Shown here: one piece after another, positions 37,694 through 46,430 of the stretch
Layout of the letters: each line of letters opens with the position of its first letter
Position numbering within the stretch: position 1 is the first letter of the stretch
Assembly (NCBI GenBank): GCA_938044775.1
Contig: CALIOE010000009.1
Coordinates: forward strand, 43,555-107,554
DNA: 64,000 nucleotides
DNA from: an uncultured Rhizobiaceae group bacterium
GTDB lineage: Bacteria > Pseudomonadota > Alphaproteobacteria > Rhizobiales > Rhizobiaceae
Reading direction: 5' to 3'
Program-made: the position numbers and the translations under genes
The notes under the pieces: model-generated
Seen by the model: the letters and a program-made list of their open reading frames with translations, nothing else
The model's database searches: none
Told to the model about the DNA's origin: nothing

Positions 37694-40489
37694 ATGGCAT
37701 CCAAGCCCTTCACCTATTTTATCGCGGCGATGCTAGCGGTTCTGGCCACTGCCGGTGGATTGCAGCGTTGGGGGGCGTTCCACGATGCCGATCATGCTCT
37801 CACTGAGATGCGCATGGGCTCGTCGCTTCGACCTGCCAGCCGACGGATCGTCTATCTGGCAATCGACAAAAAAAGCCTCGACAGCCTGGATTCCTGGCCA
37901 TGGCCGCGCGGTGTCTACGCCGATATTCTGGATGCACTTTCCAGCGCCGGCGCGACGGATATTTTTCTCGACGTCGATTTCAGCAGCCGGTCAACAAAAT
38001 CCGAGGATAAGAAACTCGCCGACGCGCTGAAACGAGCTGGCGGTTCCGTGCTTCTGCCTGCATTCCTGCAACTTCAGTCAGCCATTCATTCGGATACCCG
38101 GCTTGGCCAGAACCTGCCGCTGCCCGAATTCCGTGAGAATGCATGGCTGGCATCGGTTAATGTTATGCCGGATTCCGACGGAATTGTGAGAACGATGAAC
38201 TATGGCGTCGTCATAGAAGGCGAAGACGTTCAGTCTGTGCCTTCAATGCTGTCGACCGTCACCGCACCGGCGCAGGAAAGCTTCAGTCTGAATTTCTCTG
38301 TCGATCCCGCTACAGTCCCGGTTTATTCCGTGAAAGACCTGCTCGAAGGCCGGGTCGGCTTCAGAGAACTAAACAACAAAACCGTGGTTGTCGGCGCTCA
38401 CGCTGTTGAACTGCGAGACACTTTCACTGTTCCTGTTCACGGTCTTCTGCCAGGTCCGCTCTTGCAAATCATTGCTGCCGAGACCCTGCATCAGGACATC
38501 GCACCGATTACCGTCGACGCTTTGGTGCCTGCTGTCGTGATGATTCTTTTGATCCTTGTGTGTGTGGCAACAGATTTTCCCAAACGTTTGCGGTATCAGG
38601 TTCTGGCTGGCATCATCGCCGCCCTCTCCCTCGAGGCATTGGCTTTTCTGCTACACGCACGATTGTCACTCACGCTTCCGACAATGACATCACAAGTCGT
38701 TTTGACAACGACCTTATTGCTGCTTTCAGTGCGCGCAATGGACTGGCAAATGTGGCTGACGCGAATTGCGCGCACCGAGAGGGACAACGGCGATCTTCTG
38801 CTGCGCCAGATTACGCAGGACAGCCAGGATGCCATACTGGTTTGTGACGAAAAGGGCCAAATTCTCGAAATAAACAACCGGGCGCTCAATCTTTTCAGCT
38901 CGGCAGGCAAACAGTTCGAAGCATTGGAGATATCGACGCTGGTGCCGGACAAACTGGTTGCCGAAACCGAGGCGGCACTGGCCCGGATAAGGGCTGGCGC
39001 ACCGCCTGCTCCTCGGATCAAGGAAATCCCCTTTGAAACCGGGGGCGTCTTACACATTCTGGAATGCACAGTGACTGCATCCCGTTTGAAGACGACTGAG
39101 AAAACAGCGGGGGAGCATTCGAACGAACGCCTGGTGGTCTGCGTCAATGCACGCGATGTCACCGAGCGCCGACAACAGGCCAAACATCTTGAACACTTGT
39201 CGCGACACGACGACCTTACAGGTGCCCTGCGAAGGCATGCTTTGCTTGAAATCCTTGAAACATACGTTGACGACGGCGGGCGCCGAAAGAACAACAATAT
39301 TGTGGTTTTTGCGGTAAACCTGCATCGATTTCGCACCGTCAATTCCACACTTGGGAGAGGAATCGGCAACCAGGTACTCATCGAAGTTCAGAAGCGGCTG
39401 AAGTTTTTCGATGCCCGGTTCAAACATGCCACCCGTTTGGGTGGGGATACATTTGCACTCGTCGCTTCGGCACCCCTGACGAGTGAAGACGTCCTTCTGC
39501 TCGGGAAAAGACTAGCGCGGATGCTTGAATCACCCGTACAGCTGAAGGGAACAACGGCACGGGTAGGAACGCGCATCGGCATCTGCATGTTCGACGCAGA
39601 CGCACCTGTTGACGCGGAGACCCTGCTTGAAAGAGCGGAAACTGCTGTCGAAGAAGCCCGGCAAACGGCAGGTACGGGCATCAAGTTCTTCGACGACGCC
39701 GCCTGGGAAAAGCAGGCCACTGCACGACAACTGGAGCGCGAACTGTGGTTTGCGCTTCGGCGCGATCAGATATCATTGAACTACCAACCCCAGATTGACC
39801 TGGCCACGGGCGAAACCCTTGGTGTGGAAGCCCTTGTACGCTGGAATCACCCGGCCCTTGGCTCCATCACGACCAAGGATTTTATTGACGTCGCGGAGGC
39901 CAACGGATTCGTCGAGGAGCTGGGGCGATGGGTGCTACACCGCGCTTGCATTGACGCAATGCGTCTCGACGTGGAGCTTGACGTGGCTGTCAATATTTCG
40001 CCTCTGCAGTTCCTGCGCAATGATCTGATCCACGATGTTCGCAGGGCCCTGAAAGCATCATCTCTGCCCGCTCACCGTCTCACGTTGGAAATAACCGAAT
40101 CGAGTTTCGTCGAGGACCCTGAACAAGCCATTGAAGTCCTCAACAAGCTGCGAACCATGGGCATCAAAATTGCGCTTGACGACTTTGGGACAGGCTTTTC
40201 CTCACTGGCCTATTTGTCGAGGTTCCCGCTGGACAAAATCAAGATTGACCGGTCGTTTGTTACGCATGTGGTCGAAGACGAAACCTGCAAAACGATTATT
40301 CGGTCAGTCAAGACGCTTGCCGATGGCCTCAAATTGGACATTGTGTGCGAGGGCATCGAAACAAAGGGGCAGCGCGACGCAGTCCGCAAAATGGGTTGCA
40401 GATTGGGTCAGGGCTACCTTTTCTGCAAGCCGCTACCTCTTGACGCATTAGCAGACCTGCTGGCACCGGAACGCAAGCGCAGCGCATAG
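37694..40489 (+). CDS. CHASE2-PAS-GGDEF-EAL membrane protein (c-di-GMP turnover)
   Basis: A 931-residue sensor enzyme. Residues 1-22 are the first membrane helix, about 30-265 the periplasmic CHASE2 sensor domain, and about 275-347 three further helices. A PAS-like domain (370-490, DAILVCDEKGQILEINNRALN) is followed by GGDEF (505-665) and EAL (680-925). The GGDEF signature is GGDTF (583-587), lacking the catalytic Glu, and no RxxD inhibitory site precedes it. EAL motifs look intact: EALVRW (712), NISPLQ, EITES, DDFGTGFSS, KIDRSF, CEGIET and QGYLF. It is therefore probably a c-di-GMP phosphodiesterase. The FecR/poly-Asp gene immediately upstream probably belongs to the same signalling unit. 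Confidence 0.92.
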   Translation: MASKPFTYFIAAMLAVLATAGGLQRWGAFHDADHALTEMRMGSSLRPASRRIVYLAIDKKSLDSLDSWPWPRGVYADILDALSSAGATDIFLDVDFSSRSTKSEDKKLADALKRAGGSVLLPAFLQLQSAIHSDTRLGQNLPLPEFRENAWLASVNVMPDSDGIVRTMNYGVVIEGEDVQSVPSMLSTVTAPAQESFSLNFSVDPATVPVYSVKDLLEGRVGFRELNNKTVVVGAHAVELRDTFTVPVHGLLPGPLLQIIAAETLHQDIAPITVDALVPAVVMILLILVCVATDFPKRLRYQVLAGIIAALSLEALAFLLHARLSLTLPTMTSQVVLTTTLLLLSVRAMDWQMWLTRIARTERDNGDLLLRQITQDSQDAILVCDEKGQILEINNRALNLFSSAGKQFEALEISTLVPDKLVAETEAALARIRAGAPPAPRIKEIPFETGGVLHILECTVTASRLKTTEKTAGEHSNERLVVCVNARDVTERRQQAKHLEHLSRHDDLTGALRRHALLEILETYVDDGGRRKNNNIVVFAVNLHRFRTVNSTLGRGIGNQVLIEVQKRLKFFDARFKHATRLGGDTFALVASAPLTSEDVLLLGKRLARMLESPVQLKGTTARVGTRIGICMFDADAPVDAETLLERAETAVEEARQTAGTGIKFFDDAAWEKQATARQLERELWFALRRDQISLNYQPQIDLATGETLGVEALVRWNHPALGSITTKDFIDVAEANGFVEELGRWVLHRACIDAMRLDVELDVAVNISPLQFLRNDLIHDVRRALKASSLPAHRLTLEITESSFVEDPEQAIEVLNKLRTMGIKIALDDFGTGFSSLAYLSRFPLDKIKIDRSFVTHVVEDETCKTIIRSVKTLADGLKLDIVCEGIETKGQRDAVRKMGCRLGQGYLFCKPLPLDALADLLAPERKRSA

Positions 40490-40528
40490 AAAAACCGCCC
40501 CAACCCATTGAAGGGCGGGGCGGGCATA
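40488..40528 (-). terminator. Intrinsic terminator of gcrA
   Basis: CCGCCCC (40495-40501) pairs with GGGGCGG (40517-40523). On the minus strand the stem is followed by TTTTTC, placing a rho-independent terminator about 25 bases after the gcrA stop. On the plus strand there is no T tract. Confidence 0.8.
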
Positions 40529-40550
40529 GTTCCCCGGAAACTTCAGATTG

Positions 40551-41060
40551 CTAACGTCTGCGGCGGCGCTCGTTTGCCGGCTGGAACGCCAATTTGGAAT
40601 GGAATTCACAATAGGGCTTATCGTCTGCGCTCTTGTGCCCACAGAATGAAAAGCCTGGCATTGTGGGGTCGCCGGTTGGCCACTTGCAGGTCGTGTCGGT
40701 CAATTGCATCAGGTTGAGTTGACGGGAAATTGGGACAACGATGTCCTCAACCGGGCGCTCACGAAGGGCAACTTCTCCGTCTGGCCCCGTCTTCAGCGCC
40801 GTTGCACCGACGGTTCTTGCGCCGCCCACAATGCGGCTGCCGTTGCGAACATATTTTGCGCGAGGTGTGGAAGGTTTTCGCCGCGGCTTGGATCCGCCAC
40901 CTGAAGCCGGTTTGACCCGACCAGACAGACCGAGGCGGTGGACTTTGCCGATCACGGCGTTTCGTGTAACGCCACCGAGATCGGCCGCTATCTGGCTGGC
41001 ACTCAAGCCCTCCGCCCATAGCTTACTCAAACGTGCAACGCGATCATCGGTCCATGACAT
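40551..41060 (-). CDS. gcrA: Cell-cycle regulator GcrA
   Basis: A 169-residue alphaproteobacterial transcription cofactor that binds sigma-70 and recognises CcrM-methylated GANTC promoters. The N-terminus SWTDDRVARLSKLWAEGLSASQIAADLGGVTRNAVIGKVHRLGL is the conserved helix-turn-helix domain, followed by a basic linker. The C-terminal sigma-binding part keeps LTDTTCKWPTGDP and FCGHKSADDKPYCEFHSKLAF. The start is ATG 41060, with GAGGAG 9-10 bases upstream. The upstream region has an unusual cluster of GANTC sites, so autoregulation by methylation is plausible. Confidence 0.93.
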   Translation of the reverse strand: MSWTDDRVARLSKLWAEGLSASQIAADLGGVTRNAVIGKVHRLGLSGRVKPASGGGSKPRRKPSTPRAKYVRNGSRIVGGARTVGATALKTGPDGEVALRERPVEDIVVPISRQLNLMQLTDTTCKWPTGDPTMPGFSFCGHKSADDKPYCEFHSKLAFQPANERRRRR

Positions 41061-41232
41061 AGGCAAAAGCTCCTCGTGTTCCGCAGGCCGCACCTGGAAT
41101 CAAGGCCGCAAGAAGCTGCTGTCTGCCAGCCCGGCAAACATCAATTTCCGCCGCAAAAAGCGGGGGTAAAAAGGCAGATTTTGGGCCGCGATACTCGTCC
41201 GGCTACTCTTCGGGGCAAGCTAGATGGCCGCT

Positions 41233-41300
41233 GACTCGGGCACAAGAGTCCCCCGTTACACTCGAATCTTTTTTTCACTTTGTCCCCAAAAGAAAGAATC
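41233..41300. promoter_or_regulatory. Cluster of four GANTC (CcrM) methylation sites upstream of gcrA
   Basis: GANTC occurs at 41233, 41246, 41264 and 41296, four times in 68 bp against about one per 256 bp by chance. GANTC is the CcrM target read by GcrA. The first two lie in the arms of a GACTC/GAGTC inverted repeat (41233-41250). The interval 41061-41550 between gcrA and argD (490 bp) otherwise holds a palindrome, a promoter and a hairpin, listed separately, and no gene that I recognise. Confidence 0.6.
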
Positions 41301-41327
41301 ATTGTTTCTTTTGCCGGGGAAAAAGTG
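41276..41327. repeat. 52-bp imperfect palindrome between gcrA and argD
   Basis: CACTTTGTCCCC-AAAAGAAA (from 41276) is mirrored by TTTCTTTT-(GCC)-GGGG-AA-AAAGTG (to 41327). The inner arms AAAAGAAA/TTTCTTTT (41288-41295, 41305-41312) are perfect, and a GANTC site (41296) sits in the loop. Neither strand has a T tract after the stem, so it is not a normal terminator. Confidence 0.7.
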
Positions 41328-41416
41328 GGGGCCGCACGCAAAAAAAATCTTCAAAACCTCGAGAAACGCCAAACCATTCCCTCGCGTCAGCACCAAAAAG
41401 GAGATTTCGAGATGAA

Positions 41417-41444
41417 TTGACAGCACTGCGGGCTTGTCTACTAT
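41417..41444 (+). promoter_or_regulatory. Sigma-70-type promoter for argD
   Basis: TTGACA (41417-41422) is separated by 16 bp from TACTAT (41439-41444), a near-consensus sigma-70 promoter. Transcription would begin near 41451, giving a leader of about 100 bases before argD. Confidence 0.65.
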
Positions 41445-41454
41445 GTCCCCGAAT

Positions 41455-41479
41455 ACCGCCGAAAGGCGGTTTTTCTTTT
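41455..41479 (+). terminator. Terminator-like hairpin in the argD leader
   Basis: ACCGCC-GAAA-GGCGGT (41455-41470) is a 6-bp GC stem with a GNRA tetraloop, followed by TTTTCTTTT. It lies only a few bases after the predicted argD start of transcription. It may be an attenuator, or the terminator of a small RNA from the upstream interval. Confidence 0.6.
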
Positions 41480-41550
41480 CAAGCGACTGTTTCGACCAAC
41501 CAGCCCCAATGAAACCGGGCGACCCGCACTAACCACAAAGGTAGAATCCA

Positions 41551-42744
41551 ATGGCTCCCAGCGCCCCCACCCCCCTCTACGATGCATTTGCGCGGGCTCC
41601 GCTGCATTTTGTGCGTGGCGAGGGTGTGCGACTCTTTACGGAGGAGGGCGAAGAGTATCTCGATTTTGCAGCGGGTATTGCCGTTAACTCACTCGGCCAT
41701 TCGCATCCAGCTCTGGTCGAGGCCTTGAAAAGCCAGGCCGAAAAACTGTGGCACGTGTCCAATCTCTATGAGATCCCCGGTCAGTTTGAGCTTGGAAACA
41801 AGCTTTGTGAAAACTCCTTCGCGGACAGGGTGTTCTTCACCAATTCCGGTTCGGAATCCATGGAGTGTGCCTTCAAGACGGCAAGACGCTGGCACTATGA
41901 CAACGGAGCGCCGGAACGCGTTAACATCATCACTTTTGAGGGCGCTTTTCACGGGCGGACACTTGCGGCCATCGCAGCGGGCGGCAATCCCAAATACACC
42001 GAGGGTTTCGGCCCGAAGGTTCCAGGCTTTGTCCAGGTGCCCTTCGGCGATCACGACGCGCTCAAGGCGGCGGTCGACGACGAAACAGCAGCCATCCTTG
42101 TTGAGCCAATACAAGGTGAAGGCGGCATTCGTTCGGTCCCACACCAATGCCTGCGCGGCATGCGCGAATTATGCGACGAAAAGGGCATTTTCCTCATCTA
42201 TGACGAGGTACAATGCGGTATCGGCCGAACGGGACGGCTTTTTGCCCACCAATGGGTAGATGGTGCGGAACCCGATATCATGGCAATTGCAAAAGGAATT
42301 GGCGGCGGTTTTCCCCTGGGCGCTTGCCTGGCGACGGAAAAGGCAGCCAGTGCCATGCAACCCGGCACCCACGGGACAACATATGGCGGAAACCCGCTGG
42401 CCATGGCCGTTGGAAATGCAGTCATGGATGTAGTGCTTGAAGAAGGATTCATGGATCAAGTTCTGGAATCCTCGCGCTTTTTGAAGCAACGTCTTGCCGA
42501 GATCGCTGATAGTCATCCCACCTTGCTGGAAAGCGCGCGCGGGGACGGACTCATGCAGGGCTTGAAGTGCAAGGCAGCAAACACCGATGTCGTCGCGGCT
42601 CTCCGCGAGGAGCATCTGCTGACAGTTCCGGCTGGTGACAATGTCGTGCGTTTTGTCCCGCCCCTGACTGTATCCGAAGAAGAAATTCGCGAGGCCCTCG
42701 GCAAATTGGACAGCGCTCTTACGGCCATGGAACAGGCCAGCTGA
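41551..42744 (+). CDS. argD: Acetylornithine aminotransferase
   Basis: A PLP-dependent class III aminotransferase of arginine synthesis (may also act on succinyl-diaminopimelate). The 397-residue length is standard. It shows [66 protein letters not shown] (PLP-contacting Asp) and the lysine in [20 protein letters not shown] lies before the ATG. It begins an argD-argF-hslO group. Confidence 0.95.
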   Translation: MAPSAPTPLYDAFARAPLHFVRGEGVRLFTEEGEEYLDFAAGIAVNSLGHSHPALVEALKSQAEKLWHVSNLYEIPGQFELGNKLCENSFADRVFFTNSGSESMECAFKTARRWHYDNGAPERVNIITFEGAFHGRTLAAIAAGGNPKYTEGFGPKVPGFVQVPFGDHDALKAAVDDETAAILVEPIQGEGGIRSVPHQCLRGMRELCDEKGIFLIYDEVQCGIGRTGRLFAHQWVDGAEPDIMAIAKGIGGGFPLGACLATEKAASAMQPGTHGTTYGGNPLAMAVGNAVMDVVLEEGFMDQVLESSRFLKQRLAEIADSHPTLLESARGDGLMQGLKCKAANTDVVAALREEHLLTVPAGDNVVRFVPPLTVSEEEIREALGKLDSALTAMEQAS

Positions 42745-42746
42745 CA

Positions 42747-43655
42747 ATGAAGAGGGATTTCCTGGATATCGCCGCGGTTGAAGCCGGCGAATTGCGCGTC
42801 ATCTTGAATAATGCCAGCTCGATGAAAGCCGGGTTGGCTCAAGGCAGTGTCGACAAACCGCTCGACGGTAAGATTTTGGCCATGATCTTCGACAAACCGT
42901 CAACCCGTACCCGCGTTTCTTTCGATGTCGGCATGCGGCAGCTCGGCGGCGAAACAATCGTGATCGATGGCTCGGGTTCGCAGATGGGACGTGGCGAAAC
43001 CGTCGCAGACACAGCCCGGGTACTGTCTCGTTACGTGGATGCGATCATGATACGCACCACCTCGCACGCGCGGCTTCTGGAGTTGGCACAATACGCAACT
43101 GTACCGGTTATCAACGGGCTGACGGATGAAACACACCCGTGTCAGATAATGGCCGATGTCATGACGTTTGAGGAGCACAAAGGTTCCATCGAGGGCAAGA
43201 CACTTGCCTATACGGGCGACGGGAACAATGTGGTTCATTCCCTGATGGAAGCATCAGCCCGGTTTGGCTTTGCCATTCGCATCGCCACACCGGACGGTTT
43301 CGGCCCCGGGAAAAGCTATGTTGACCGGTCCCGCGAAATCGGTGGCAACATTGAGTTGATGCAAGATCCCCGGGCGGCAGTTGCAGGTTCCGATTGTGTT
43401 ATCACCGACACGTGGACCTCCATGGGCATGGAGGAAGATTCCGGCGGTCACAACACCTTTGCTGCCTACCAGGTGAACGATGATCTTATGGCTTTGGCAG
43501 GTAAGAGTGCGATCTTCATGCATTGCCTGCCCGCCCATCGCAACGAAGAGGTAACAGACTCGGTTATGGACGGTCCACAAAGCGTTGTGTTTGACGAGGC
43601 CGAAAACCGCTTGCATGCGCAAAAAGCCATTCTGACATGGTGTTTTGACGCCTAG
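42747..43655 (+). CDS. argF: Ornithine carbamoyltransferase
   Basis: Makes citrulline from ornithine and carbamoyl phosphate. The 302-residue protein has the carbamoyl-phosphate motif [14 protein letters not shown], the [11 protein letters not shown] block, [10 protein letters not shown], and the ornithine motif in [12 protein letters not shown], with the cysteine typical of OTC. It starts 2 bases after argD, so the two are co-transcribed. Confidence 0.96.
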   Translation: MKRDFLDIAAVEAGELRVILNNASSMKAGLAQGSVDKPLDGKILAMIFDKPSTRTRVSFDVGMRQLGGETIVIDGSGSQMGRGETVADTARVLSRYVDAIMIRTTSHARLLELAQYATVPVINGLTDETHPCQIMADVMTFEEHKGSIEGKTLAYTGDGNNVVHSLMEASARFGFAIRIATPDGFGPGKSYVDRSREIGGNIELMQDPRAAVAGSDCVITDTWTSMGMEEDSGGHNTFAAYQVNDDLMALAGKSAIFMHCLPAHRNEEVTDSVMDGPQSVVFDEAENRLHAQKAILTWCFDA

Positions 43656-43781
43656 GCGGGGATGACGAATCCGGATTGCATGCTGACCTTGCAGTTGCAG
43701 GCCTCAGACCTCACTTAAAACAAAACGCTGGGCTGGAGACTCGAACCGCTCCAGTCTGGGCCAGACAAAGATTGAATCGAC

Positions 43782-44768
43782 ATGATCTCTCCCGCTTCGC
43801 AGACAGACTTCACCTTCGCAGGTCAGGATGCAGTTGTTCCTTTTCAAGTCGCATCGCTCGATGTGCGCGGGCGCGCTGTCCAGCTGGGTCCGATACTGGA
43901 TAAGATCCTGGATCGGCACGCCTATCCCGAAGCTGTGAACCGGCTCCTGGCAGAAGCAATTACTCTGACTGTCCTGCTTGGTACGGCGCTGAAATTCGAA
44001 GGCAAATTCATCTTGCAGACTCAGACTGACGGTCCGGTTCCGATGATCATCACCGACTTTTGCACTCCGGATTCAATCCGCGCCTATGCTCGCTATGATA
44101 AAGATGCTGTCGCCGCATTGGTGGAAAACGGACCACCAGAGGCTTCGGCGCTGCTGGGTCAGGGTGTGCTGGCGATGACCATTGATCAGGGCGAACACAG
44201 CCAGCGGTACCAGGGTATCGTTCAACTGGACGGAATTGGGCTGGAGGAAGTGGCGCGGCGCTATTTCCGCCAATCAGAACAAATTCCTACTGATATCCGT
44301 CTCGCGGTTGGTGAAACACTGACCCGCAACGAAGGCGGTGGCCCAGTTCATGGTTGGACTGCCGGTGGCGTCCTGGTGCAGTTTCTGCCGGATACGGAAG
44401 CCAGAATGCGTCTCAAGGACCTTCCCGGCGGAGACGGGGCTGACGATCACAATTTCGACGAGGATGACGCCTGGGCAGAGGCAACCGCGCTCATGGGCAC
44501 AATCGAAGACCTTGAGTTGACGGATGTGGCGGTTGAGCCCGAACGCCTGCTCTACCGACTGTTTCATGAGCAGGGAGTGCGCGTTTTCGACGCAACCCCG
44601 GTGCAGGAAAGGTGTGGCTGTTCGCCGGAGCGCGTACGCGGCGTGATACAGGGATTGAGCCACGAAGAGCGGGTTGAAAGCGTCGAAGATGGCGAAATCA
44701 CCGTCAAATGTGAGTTTTGCAGCCGCGACTATCGGTTTGATTCATCGGAGTTCCCTGCCGAAGACTGA
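43782..44768 (+). CDS. hslO: Redox-regulated chaperone Hsp33
   Basis: A 328-residue oxidation-activated holdase. The C-terminal zinc-switch cysteines are CGC and CEFC (ERCGCSPERV and VKCEFCSRDY), the CxC...CxxC pattern. The N-terminal chaperone domain includes TVLLGTALKFEGKFILQTQTDGPV. It follows argF after 126 bp, a common alphaproteobacterial neighbourhood. That gap holds a CTGGAG/CTCCAG inverted repeat (43733-43754) but no gene. Confidence 0.94.
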   Translation: MISPASQTDFTFAGQDAVVPFQVASLDVRGRAVQLGPILDKILDRHAYPEAVNRLLAEAITLTVLLGTALKFEGKFILQTQTDGPVPMIITDFCTPDSIRAYARYDKDAVAALVENGPPEASALLGQGVLAMTIDQGEHSQRYQGIVQLDGIGLEEVARRYFRQSEQIPTDIRLAVGETLTRNEGGGPVHGWTAGGVLVQFLPDTEARMRLKDLPGGDGADDHNFDEDDAWAEATALMGTIEDLELTDVAVEPERLLYRLFHEQGVRVFDATPVQERCGCSPERVRGVIQGLSHEERVESVEDGEITVKCEFCSRDYRFDSSEFPAED

Positions 44769-44865
44769 ATGGTCTCAAGCCTTCTCTTCGCAAAGAGTTG
44801 CTGAATTTTAACTTGAGCGGAAGAAACCCCGCTCTATTATTGTCGCAACGCGCGAGGAAGGCTTC

Positions 44866-46422
44866 ATGCTGGACAAAGTCAGTGGCGCCGAGATCGAGCT
44901 GGATGGCAACTTCAACGTTGACCCTCAGGACCGATCAAAGGCGGCAGAACACCATTCTACACCCGGCCGTCAGCTGGCCGGGACGCTTCTGCTTGGTGCG
45001 CTGCAGGCCGCCCTGGTGATCGTCATGATCATTGTTTCGCTCTTTGTCGCCAGTAAAATGATCGCCGGCAAACCCGAGAGAAGCAAGCGTCCGGTCTTTA
45101 AGACAGTTTATACGGTCGACACAGTCACGGCTGTGGCTGCAGATCACCAACCTGTCTTCACCGTTTATGGGCAGACCGTCGCCGCGCGCAGCGTCGATCT
45201 TCGAGCGCTCGTGGCCGGTGAGATTGTCAACGTCAACAATAAGCTGGTTGCCGGAGGGCGCGTGGCCAAAGGCGACAATCTGGTGACAATTGACGATTTC
45301 AATTATCAGGTGTTGCTGTCCGAAGCGAAGGCCAACCTGATAGAAGCCAAGGCAAAGATTGTTGAGAACGCAGCCCAGATCAATCTCGAAAAAAGCAGAC
45401 TCAAGAGCACTGAAGACCAGCTCAACTTCGCCAGGGCTGATTTAAAGCGGACGCAAAGCCTGCGATCGCGCGGCACCTCCACCCAGCAACAGCTGGACGA
45501 GCGCATGTTCATTGTTTCGCAGCGCGAACAGGCCCGCGACAATGCCATGAACACGATCAAGGTACAGGAATCGCGCATCGGACAATTAGAGGCCTCTGTC
45601 GAACGGCTGAATTGGGGGGTCAAGCAAGCCGAGCGCAACCTGCAGTCTACCGTCCTCATTGCGCCATTTTCCGGAATAGTGCGCTCAAGCGACGCTGAAA
45701 TCGGCCGCAATGTCACGGCAAATGATGTCGTGGTCTCGATGTACGAGGCGGACACGTTGGAAGTGAAGTTTACACTTACCGATGCTCAATACGGCCGTTT
45801 GCAAACAAGCCAGGACGGTCTCATTGGACGCTCTATCGAGGTGGCGTGGTCGGTGGGCGGAAAGCAATATCTCTATGCCGCTGCGATCGAACGGGTCGGA
45901 GCCGATATCACCTCCGCCCGTGGGGGTGTTGAGATGTTTGCCCGGATTGGCGATATGAGCAACAGCATTGCTATCCGGCCGGGCGCCTTTGTTGAAGTGC
46001 GTGTGCCGGATGTTGTTTTTGCAAATACGATTTCAGTCCCTGACACCGCGCTGTACGGAGCCAGCACGATCTACACCGCGGTCGACGGAAAACTCGTTGA
46101 AAACTCGGTTACAGTTGCAGCCTATGAGGGCGAGAATGTTCTCATATCCAGCGGACTTCGAGCCGGAGACGAAGTCCTGGTAACCGCTATTACAGAAGTC
46201 AGCGAAGGACTGGCTGTGCGCACGGAAGGCCAACCAGAACCCGGTCGCAACGAAACAAAGCCAGGCGACGAAACGCCATCCGCCGCCCGCGCCTCTCGCG
46301 AAGAAGTTGCAAAAATTCTTGATGCGAGCGGCATGAGCCGTGAAGCGTTTCGGGCAATGTCGCGCGACGAAAGACGGGCACTGATTGCGAAATATCGCGC
46401 TGACGGCGCGGCAGCGAACTAG
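44866..46422 (+). CDS. RND efflux periplasmic adaptor (membrane-fusion protein)
   Basis: A 518-residue HlyD-type adaptor. The N-terminus is cytoplasmic for about 36 residues, then one membrane helix (about 42-66) anchors it; there is no lipoprotein cysteine. Lipoyl half-motifs (ARSVDLRALVAGEIVNVNN and VLIAPFSGIVRSSDAEIG) flank a long alpha-helical hairpin (about 145-265). The C-terminus carries a polar extension (about 445-518) that is longer than usual. It precedes an RND pump by 8 bases. The substrate is unknown. AGGAAGG precedes the ATG. Confidence 0.9.
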   Translation: MLDKVSGAEIELDGNFNVDPQDRSKAAEHHSTPGRQLAGTLLLGALQAALVIVMIIVSLFVASKMIAGKPERSKRPVFKTVYTVDTVTAVAADHQPVFTVYGQTVAARSVDLRALVAGEIVNVNNKLVAGGRVAKGDNLVTIDDFNYQVLLSEAKANLIEAKAKIVENAAQINLEKSRLKSTEDQLNFARADLKRTQSLRSRGTSTQQQLDERMFIVSQREQARDNAMNTIKVQESRIGQLEASVERLNWGVKQAERNLQSTVLIAPFSGIVRSSDAEIGRNVTANDVVVSMYEADTLEVKFTLTDAQYGRLQTSQDGLIGRSIEVAWSVGGKQYLYAAAIERVGADITSARGGVEMFARIGDMSNSIAIRPGAFVEVRVPDVVFANTISVPDTALYGASTIYTAVDGKLVENSVTVAAYEGENVLISSGLRAGDEVLVTAITEVSEGLAVRTEGQPEPGRNETKPGDETPSAARASREEVAKILDASGMSREAFRAMSRDERRALIAKYRADGAAAN

Positions 46423-46430
46423 CCGAAATC

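Noticed and set aside
41264..41276. T-rich run as a terminator on the plus strand
   Set aside because: The preceding bases do not form a GC stem directly before the T run.
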